Assembly: GCA_020726505.1 (NCBI GenBank)
Contig: JAHLEZ010000002.1
Coordinates: 1,798,001 to 1,862,000 of the forward strand
Reading direction: 5' to 3'
From: Leptodontidium sp. MPI-SDFR-AT-0119
Lineage: Eukaryota; Ascomycota; Leotiomycetes; Helotiales; Leptodontidiaceae
Length of the DNA stretch: 64,000 bases
The notes under the pieces were generated by a model, which worked only from the letters and a program-made list of their open reading frames with translations, ran no database searches and was not told where the DNA came from. A program made the position numbers and the translations under genes. Below, one piece after another: positions 57,290-64,000 of the stretch. Every line of letters begins with the position of its first letter. Within the stretch, counting starts at the first letter, position 1.

Positions 57290-57997
57290 GGTTTCACTCC
57301 AGTTATGACAATTGTGTAAAAGACGATGAAACCAGTTGCAAGACAAATGAATTAATTTCGCTGCTTCAGAAGATGTCCCACCATGTCTTCTTCAACACAA
57401 CCTATATAGCATTGAGCTGGACCAAAGCGCCCTTGGCGGAGCTTCGCCGCTACAGCCACAGCTGCACAATGGATATAAGATTTCGGACATTCATCCAGAA
57501 TTGTCATAAAACTCCTATATGTATGACGCTGGTTGATTCTAATTCTGCGAGATGTCATGAACAGCTCACCAAATCCATTCCGTTTTGGGAAAGGCTATGG
57601 AGTTGTGAATAATGGCGCTGTGCTGAGCGGCCCCCACGCAACCGGTAATACTCCGGGTGAGGCCAGTGCTGTGGTAGGTTGGTCGTGTTCGTAAATGCAC
57701 TCCATTCCTCGCCATCACAGCGCCACGTTCACAAGCCCTTATTATAAGAGAAACACTCAAGCATTGACTTCCTTCGAGCAACAACACTACCTCACATACA
57801 CGAAGACGATCACGAGATAGGAGCCGCGCTGTTGGCAAGTGTTGGTAGGTACATGCGTGCCCTCGCCTCCAGAAGTGCACTAACTCAGCCAGCACAAACT
57901 GTATAGGATTCCGGGGAGTGTCGTGCATAGTAGAATTGCCTTTGTTCAGCTCCCGGACCTCTCACCAATCAACACTTGTATTGCCATTGTATTTAGA
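57290..57997. other. Divergent promoter region
   Basis: About 700 bp shared between the MscS gene (left) and the Zn2Cys6 gene (right). No specific sites are claimed. Confidence 0.4.
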
Positions 57998-60063
57998 ATG
58001 GACGAGGAGCTGTCGATGGGAGGAGGTCCTTGGCCTCCATTCGGACCTCCACGCAATCGGAAATCCAGGTCTTCTCACACCAAGTCGCGCACCGGTTGTG
58101 TCACCTGCAAGTCCCGGAGGGTCAAGGTAAGCTTGCTCAGAGCTCCTCCGTCTTTTTTGAGACTTTCTGAGGACTAAATTTGTCATAGTGTGACGAGACT
58201 CGGCCAGTATGCAACAACTGTTCCTCGCGGAGAATCGAGTGCAGCTACTCGCTTGAGCCTGACCTCACCTTTGTGCTTGATATTGGAGAATCCAGTCGGT
58301 TGTTTCCTTCTAGCTCAACTGTCGAGGCCTTAGCCCGGGACAACGTGCTACCTACAAGCGACGACGCTCGTCTGCCCGACACTCAAGTTCTCCCACAAAT
58401 GCAGGAATTGTATTTAGCGAACCCCTCGGCTAGTAAGAAGAGAACACACCGAGATCAGCTCGACTCCAACGATGGTGATGGATTGAGCTTCCTCTTGTCT
58501 GATTCTGGGTCTCAAGCAGCAACCGGTGACATCTCGATCCACCCCCCAGAGCCGCAATCGCTTGAATCAATGTCTTGGGGTGGTATGGCAAGCTTTAATC
58601 TTCTATCTGGGTTTATCACGAAGACATATGCTACCCTTTCTCTCATCGAAATGAAACAGCAAGTCTGGAAAGATGTTGTTGTCGAACTCTCCTCCACAAG
58701 CGAGTGTTTGATGCATTCGCTTCTTGCAGTCTCAGCTGCGCACATGAATTATCTCGAAGACAAGAGCCGGCCGGACGCCGAACACTCCTCTCACGTGGAA
58801 GCATCGACATTGCATCACAACCTTGCTGTGAGCCTCATGCGGAAAGAGGTCGCTTCATTGTCAGAAGACAACGTAGAACATATATTCGCAGCCTCCACAG
58901 TTCTAGTTGCATATTCTTTTGCCACTTCGCGAGCGATCTCTAACCAGGATGGCCCTCAGTTGGAATGGCCAAATCTTGAATGGTTTCGACTAACACGCGG
59001 GATCAGTAGCATTACAGCACAGGTATGGCCTGCTCTGCGGATGGGACCCCTCAGACGACTTATGGACATCCGAATCATACATGAGGAGTGGAAGGCTCAT
59101 GTGGAAGGGAGAATAGCTCTCCACCGTGAGCCCTCCGTGCCGATCCAGTTACCCCAGCCCACCTATATGCACCTGAAGGAGTTGGGTTCAATGGATTCAC
59201 GCCATCCCAAGCCCAACCTACAGCCAGACGCAACCTCAAGCTCAAGCAGGAGCGGAAACCCTGCAGATCCGTCCCACAGTTGCGAGCCGGCCCGTGTGCC
59301 AAGTGCAGTCACAAGTAGCCTTCTATTCAATCAACTGACCAGTTTCCGCCGGAGTACAGAAAGTGCTATCTCAAAGATACTTGCTATTTGTGATGCTGAG
59401 GCTAAGAAAGCAGAGAAAGGGAAAGCTACGGTTGAGGTGAGAGAAGGAGATGCATCAGCCTCATCAGGTGTAGGCGTTGAACAAATGTCAACCGCAAGAG
59501 CACAAATTGGCATTCATGCCGCTTGCCGTGTACTGAAGGACCTCTACATTCGCATCCTACTTATGTTCCAGCACTCTTCGTTCAGCCCCAGAAGAACAAA
59601 CAGATCCAAATCTTCGAACGATGAGGCCTGTACACAAGCGCTTCAGGAGATTGAAGAGGTCGGTGGCCTAGCCTGGCCTGCTATGGTTCCTGAGGATTAT
59701 GTGCGTGAATTGAGTCAGACGATCCCGAACGCAGATGTCTTGAAAGGAGAGGGCCTGAAGATGCGGTCACGCTTGCGCTGCAATAGAGCCAAAGCATTAG
59801 TGATTCTAGCCTACTACAAGGTTCTTCTCGTGCTTCTAGAAAGTGGATTCTGGTGGCTGGATAACTTTGGAGCCTTGGGTATTTCTCTCATCGCTACTGA
59901 GGTAGAAGAAAGCTTCGGTGAATCTATTGAGCTTTGCACCACTATTGAGACCAGTGGCGATGGCCCAGTTGCGGACTTGGGGGCCGCAATTGGAAGGGTG
60001 AAATCTGAGGCTGAAGTCTGGGTGGGCTTACTTGAGTGGCCAAAATCATTTATATCTAGCTGA
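57998..60063 (+). CDS. Zn2Cys6 transcription factor
   Basis: Two exons (57998-58126, 58189-60063) give 667 residues. The start ATG at 57998 follows TTTAGA. The zinc cluster is CVTCKSRRVK|CDETRPVCNNCSSRRIEC, spacing CX2CX6CX6CX2CX6C, with the single intron falling just before the third Cys, a common place in this family. Ahead of it is a Pro-rich N-terminus (GGPWPPFGPP) and a basic RNRKSRSSHTKSR stretch. The rest fits the fungal-specific domain (PF11951 type rather than PF04082): LSGFITKTYATLSLIEMKQQ, SLLAVSAAHM, and a C-terminal LAYYKVLLVLLESGFWWL. A long Ser-rich, low-conservation middle is present. It is probably a nuclear regulator of the sterol-uptake UPC2-like broad class; I cannot name targets. 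The gene is intact and divergent from the channel gene. Confidence 0.88.
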
Positions 60064-60893
60064 TAGTTGCTGCGGGTTGATTCTGGATTTTTGGTTCTTG
60101 CTCCATAAACTAACTTCTTCAAGAGGAAATAAGAGCGCATTCCTATCAGATTTGATATCGCCTAAAACTGCGAACTTCGTGACCCAAAGTGTTTAGGTAG
60201 TAAGATGATCATGCAAATTTATTCGATACCACTACTGTTACCTGTTTTGACCGCCCTTCTCAATGCATACAGAAGGGAACACGTCCGCTCTCCATCCTGT
60301 CCTGTTTCTCACAAGCACCCCAGCCAATTATGGCCCTCTGCATGATTGGGAAGGAAGTCATGACAGTAGGCCCCCCACGCGCAGATTGGTGTTTTCTTTT
60401 TAACTTTCCTGTCCATGCATCGACTTCCTTCGTTGTCCAAGCAGTACCAAGCTGATCATTTTCATCACAGATCCTCATGGCAAGTGCCGTGAGGATGCCT
60501 TCGACGCAGCGGCAGACAGCCAAGCTTCATTAAGAAAAGGATAGTGGCGCGGGGAAGCGAAGCAAGTGCAGACACGAACACGAAAATAAGGCCCAGTAAA
60601 CCTTGGCTTAGGCCTTCATAAGTGAGACAATAATTTACTGCAGTCAAATGTCAATATGAGCAATAGCGCTTGAACCGAAAGACTATTTTTGGATTGACCG
60701 CTTGGAAAGATGTGTTGGAGCCTTGGGCATCTGAAGCAAGCCCTTGGCAACTGCACAGCAGTTTAACTCCGACATTACCTCTGATTTTTTCACGATTCCG
60801 AACGTTCTCAATTACAATTTCCCAGTTTCTTCAGAGTTCGAGCCTCTGTCAGAATTCGGGCGTTCTGCACAATTCTGTAATAGTTTCGCAGCG
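60064..60893. other. Intergenic stretch
   Basis: No gene is recognised on either strand. The last part is the leader of the next gene. Confidence 0.4.
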
Positions 60894-63029
60894 ATGTCAC
60901 GACGGAACATAAATGCGTACAGTTCTGAAATAGAACTTGAAGATAACCCCCAAATTGACAGCAGGAGACAATTACTGCCAGCCTCAGCCTCGCCGACAAA
61001 AGAAACGACAAATCTCGAGGAAGAGTATCGCGATCCTTTACCATCAACACCTTCAGCATTGGGGAAGTCTAGGATCGATCGGTACTTGGAGACTCTGACG
61101 GACATTACATTCATCCTCCTCGCATTTCCGTTTCTGATCCTCGCTTGCAAAGTAGTCATCATCAACGGGAAGCCGGTGGATAAAACTGAGTATGATATAC
61201 TGCAAGAGATTATTAGAGTGGTAAGAGAATCAACACCTCGCATAAAATCTGCAGATGCTGACCCTGGGTGTGTGCTCTAGGAGGTCACTCTTTTCCCCTA
61301 CTGTTTCGGAGCAGTTGTGGGCAGGGCTGCGGTTAAATATGCATGGTGGAATCTTGAAAACGGAGCATCAGTCGGAATTCTGGAGCAGCTCATGGGGAGT
61401 CGAAGCCTTGCTGGAACGATGATGACGAACGTGCAACTCCGTTGCTTCAACGCTCTTGGCATATTCCTCATGCTTCTTTGGTGTTGGTCACCACTGGGCG
61501 GACAAGCTCTTCTCCGTATCTTGGTCACAGATGAGGAGCTTATCCCCTCAACATCTGGTGTAAGTTACATCAACACCCGAGCAGTGCATTATGCAGGATT
61601 CGGAGCCTATCTGAACGGCTGGTTTCCCGGATTCGCATCATTGTTCGGTGCTTCGTTGTGCTCCCCAACCGCAGTTAAGAAGAGCGCCGTTGATCTGTGG
61701 GGGAACGTGAAAATCCCTTTCCAGTCATATATCTCCACCGTTGAGGATAGTGAAGGTTGGAAGGCTCTCACGCGAAGCGAAGCCAACAGCACACTCCAAC
61801 ATTCTTCTCTATTTGGAATACCTGTTTCAGGAGTTCCAGGTGGTAATACTACCTTCCGCCTCGAGTCAACGTACGTTGAGCTCGATTGCCACACCATCGA
61901 CACAGCCCGAACCCTCGGAGACAATCTCACCCTCATTGATCATGGCCTGATTTCCACAAATGGCCCATATGTTAGCTACAAAAATGCCACATCATGGAGT
62001 CAAAGATGGATGATCGGCTACAAAGGCTTCGATGTCTCGGTCTTGCAGAGCTTGGATCCCACGAAGGTGCGCCAGAGCTTGGATTTCCTCCCATCGAATA
62101 CTTCGCAGGCCAATTTCGATCCTGGTACACTGCTTTACCAGGACTGGTCGGGATTTGTGAATGTTACCAACATCTTTTGCACACCAAGTCAAGCTTACGT
62201 CGAATCGAAAATCAATTGCACACGAGACGGAGCTGCAGCGGCTGCATGCGCCGTGACAGCGCAACGAGAATCTAGACTCCCCCACATGCCGACGACAATC
62301 TCAATGCTGTCATTCGAGAGTGTCATATGGGGAATTGGGCAGCTCCTCCCAAATGCAACCATCAATTTTGGGAATATAGACATTATGCAAAATGCCATCT
62401 ATAATCCCGATCCAAATTTCATTCAGTCTACTGAGATTACTACAGGGAGCCGATTTGTCAACATGACTCTGCCAGATTTCAGCCGAGGCCTCGCGCAGAT
62501 TTTGAATACATACATACATTCCACCATGGATCACGCAACTCAGTACATCACCGGAGGCAGTTTCGATTTGCTCGCCGTCTCGACCGGTTTTGGCTTCAAT
62601 GCAAGTTTCACCCCCGCGACAACCGCAGAGGAATTGTCCGCCATGATCTCAAATGGAACCACGGCTTTCACGGTCGTCGGAGATGTTACGAATCTTTCAG
62701 CCCGTTACGTTTGCTCGTATCCATGGGCAGCTGTACTACTTTTGTCATCAACTTTGATGCTCGCAGCTGCAGTATGGGGAGTTGCGTATGGGAGAAGAAC
62801 AGTTGCACCGGAATACCTTGGATATGTTTCTTCCTTGGCCAGGGAAAGTCGCTTTACTACTGGTCTGGATCGAGGCGCAAATCTGGATGGGTTATCGAGG
62901 ACGAAATTGATTAAGGACTATGTGATCAGGTATGGTGATGTAACTGGGAGTGGGGAGGAGGTTGGGACATTGGCTATTGGTGATGCTGCAAGGACAACGA
63001 AGGCGAGACGGGGACAATTATATCTGTAG
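60894..63029 (+). CDS. Three-pass membrane protein with a large N-glycosylated outer domain, unknown function
   Basis: Two exons (60894-61220, 61281-63029) give 691 residues. The start is the ATG at 60894 (MSRRNINAYS); the longer frame upstream has no ATG. After an acidic cytosolic tail (~75 residues) come hydrophobic helices at ~80-105, ~125-145 and ~190-215. A ~400-residue outer domain follows, rich in NxS/T sites (for example NST, NTT, NAT, NTS). The last helix (YPWAAVLLLSSTLMLAAAVWGVAYG) is near residue 600, followed by a short tail. Architecture and SVGILEQLMGSRSLAGTM resemble a large group of uncharacterised fungal membrane proteins. The 60-bp intron joins IIRV|EVTLFPYCFGAVVGRAA. No enzyme motif is seen; a role at the cell surface is inference only. 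Confidence 0.85.
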
Positions 63030-63249
63030 AGCCCGATATAAAGGAGTAGGACCTTTGTGCCATCTCGTATCGGACTTATTTGACTGCATTGTGCCAGTAG
63101 CATTCTGTGAACTAGGCTTGGTACCACAACTGAAGGTTCCCCTCTGTTCCAATTTCACTTTCTTGAGGATGCTGAGAAATTGAGTGAAGGCTTGGTACGA
63201 GAAAGTATTGTTTTTCAACGGACTCGCCTAATTAATCTAGCCAATAGCA
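63030..63249. other. Convergent 3' region
   Basis: Short gap between the ends of the membrane protein (+) and the haloperoxidase (-). Confidence 0.4.
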
Positions 63250-64000
63250 TTACCACAAGAGCTTAGAAAATACCCCAAACGCAATGAACCCGAAGAGAGT
63301 ACCTTCCCTTATCAACATCTGACAATCTTTTGGGAAATAAACTGCCCCATTGCAGCAGGTTGCAATCCCTAGTCTGTCCTCTCTTAGCCCCACAGTCTTG
63401 TATCTAATATCATTCACTAGCAGATAGGCACTTGCGCCATCTTCGTTAGTAGCATAAAGCTCCTTCTGTGGATCAGTAGAAGGCGTATTGATATCCTTCG
63501 CAGCAAAAGCATCGAAGCGCCAATGAACACCGAGCCAGATGCGACTAACTGCATTCTCGAAAATTGCCGCCCACAAGCTGCTGAAGGAGCGAGGACGGAG
63601 CGTTCGCAAGATGCCAGGTTGCTGTTCGATAGGTTTGCTGTGGTCATAAGGCTGTAAGAGGTCACGATTGATGCCGTTCAATTCATCAGAAGTAATCTGG
63701 AAAGCGATAGTATCCGGCGCGTCGTCTTCAAAATCCAAGCAGTCTCTTTTCTTGTAGTGGAGACGCATCATGTGGAAGACTGCGCCGCCGAAAGTAGCGT
63801 GTCCGGATGGGCAAGATGGGAAAGGGGGCTTCAAAGAGATGCGGTTGCTGTTCGTGTCTGGAGCGCCGTACGAGAGGAAGAAAGGATCTGCCAATGGATT
63901 TTCAGTTTCGCGGATTCCTGTTTCGGGACGCCAGTACTCGTAGAACCGCTTCTGTTCCACGCGAAGATTCCAGCGTCAGCCATGGCGCTGTTGACGAGTG
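63250..64000 (-). CDS. Partial vanadium-dependent haloperoxidase/PAP2-fold protein, frame broken once
   Basis: The reverse strand enters at the window edge with LVNSAMADAGIFAW, then shifts by one nucleotide at ~63957 (TGGAACAG; one extra A would restore WKQKRF) and continues RFYEYWRPETGIRE to the stop at 63250. Vanadate-binding motifs are visible: KPPFPSCPSGHATFGG (Lys and the SGH core) and SRIWLGVHWRFD (Arg and His). The family includes fungal chloroperoxidases and halide-independent phosphatases; they use H2O2 and halide to halogenate, or act on phosphoesters. The 5' half lies outside the window. The C-terminus ends soon after NDIRYKTVG, and the usual GLxIAxDI tail is not visible, so the last ~45 residues may be out of frame. 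The lesion may be a sequence error. Confidence 0.78.

Noticed and set aside
57290..57346. Longer N-terminus of the MscS channel from 57346.
   Set aside because: It starts with TTG, which is not a normal start in fungal nuclear genes; the first ATG is at 57289.
1..64000. tRNA or rRNA genes and CRISPR arrays.
   Set aside because: I found no B-box-like GGTTCGA word with a fitting cloverleaf, no rRNA signature and no spaced repeats; a tRNA search program could still find something I missed.

Overview
The window comes from a filamentous ascomycete (Pezizomycotina, most like Leotiomycetes). Genes are split by about 50 short introns (mostly 47-85 bp) with CTNAY branch points. The gene content is typical of these fungi: Zn2Cys6 and bZIP regulators, HET and NLR proteins, WSC-domain oxidases, fungal family-2 glycosyltransferases and degraded DNA transposons. 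Multi-exon models were built by hand: splice sites were chosen that keep frame and restore family motifs, and phases were checked by exon length.

Layout. 1-12 kb: a secreted/anchored Cys-rich protein (1363-2286), a relic of an ABCC-type transporter, an 11-exon membrane glycosyltransferase on the minus strand (3355-6717), a 146-bp foldback element and a type II membrane GH16 glucanase (9209-11020). 12-24 kb: a block that reads as a carbohydrate-use cluster. It holds a secreted four-WSC glyoxal-oxidase-like enzyme, an MFS sugar transporter, a Zn2Cys6 regulator and an NAD-type xylitol/sorbitol dehydrogenase. The last two are convergent with only 9 bp between stop codons. The transporter promoter has five CTGGGG (CreA-type) hexamers. 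The transporter and regulator carry three non-canonical GC-AG introns.

24-33 kb: an intact single-exon HET protein, a decayed GH64 beta-1,3-glucanase gene, a 674-bp non-autonomous hAT element with a perfect 8-bp target duplication, a RING-H2 protein and a GST-like gene with one frameshift. 33-52 kb: a decaying accessory region. It contains a broken HET gene, an intact small bZIP gene, a 788-bp TA-flanked element with ~60-bp inverted repeats, two APH-fold kinase genes each with one frameshift, a broken aldo/keto reductase, a broken beta-lactamase-like gene, an intact AsaB/CmcJ-type oxygenase and a broken NLR. 52-54.2 kb: a decayed pogo/Fot1-type transposon flanked by TA.

55-64 kb: an intact EF-hand MscS channel, divergent from a Zn2Cys6 regulator, then a three-TM secreted-loop membrane protein and a partial vanadium haloperoxidase running off the end with an apparent 1-nt deletion. 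Many lesions are single-base indels. They could be real decay or assembly errors, and the sequence alone cannot separate these. No tRNA, rRNA or CRISPR was seen. I did not find a clearly novel system. The best leads are the GC-AG introns in the sugar block and the precisely bounded transposons.
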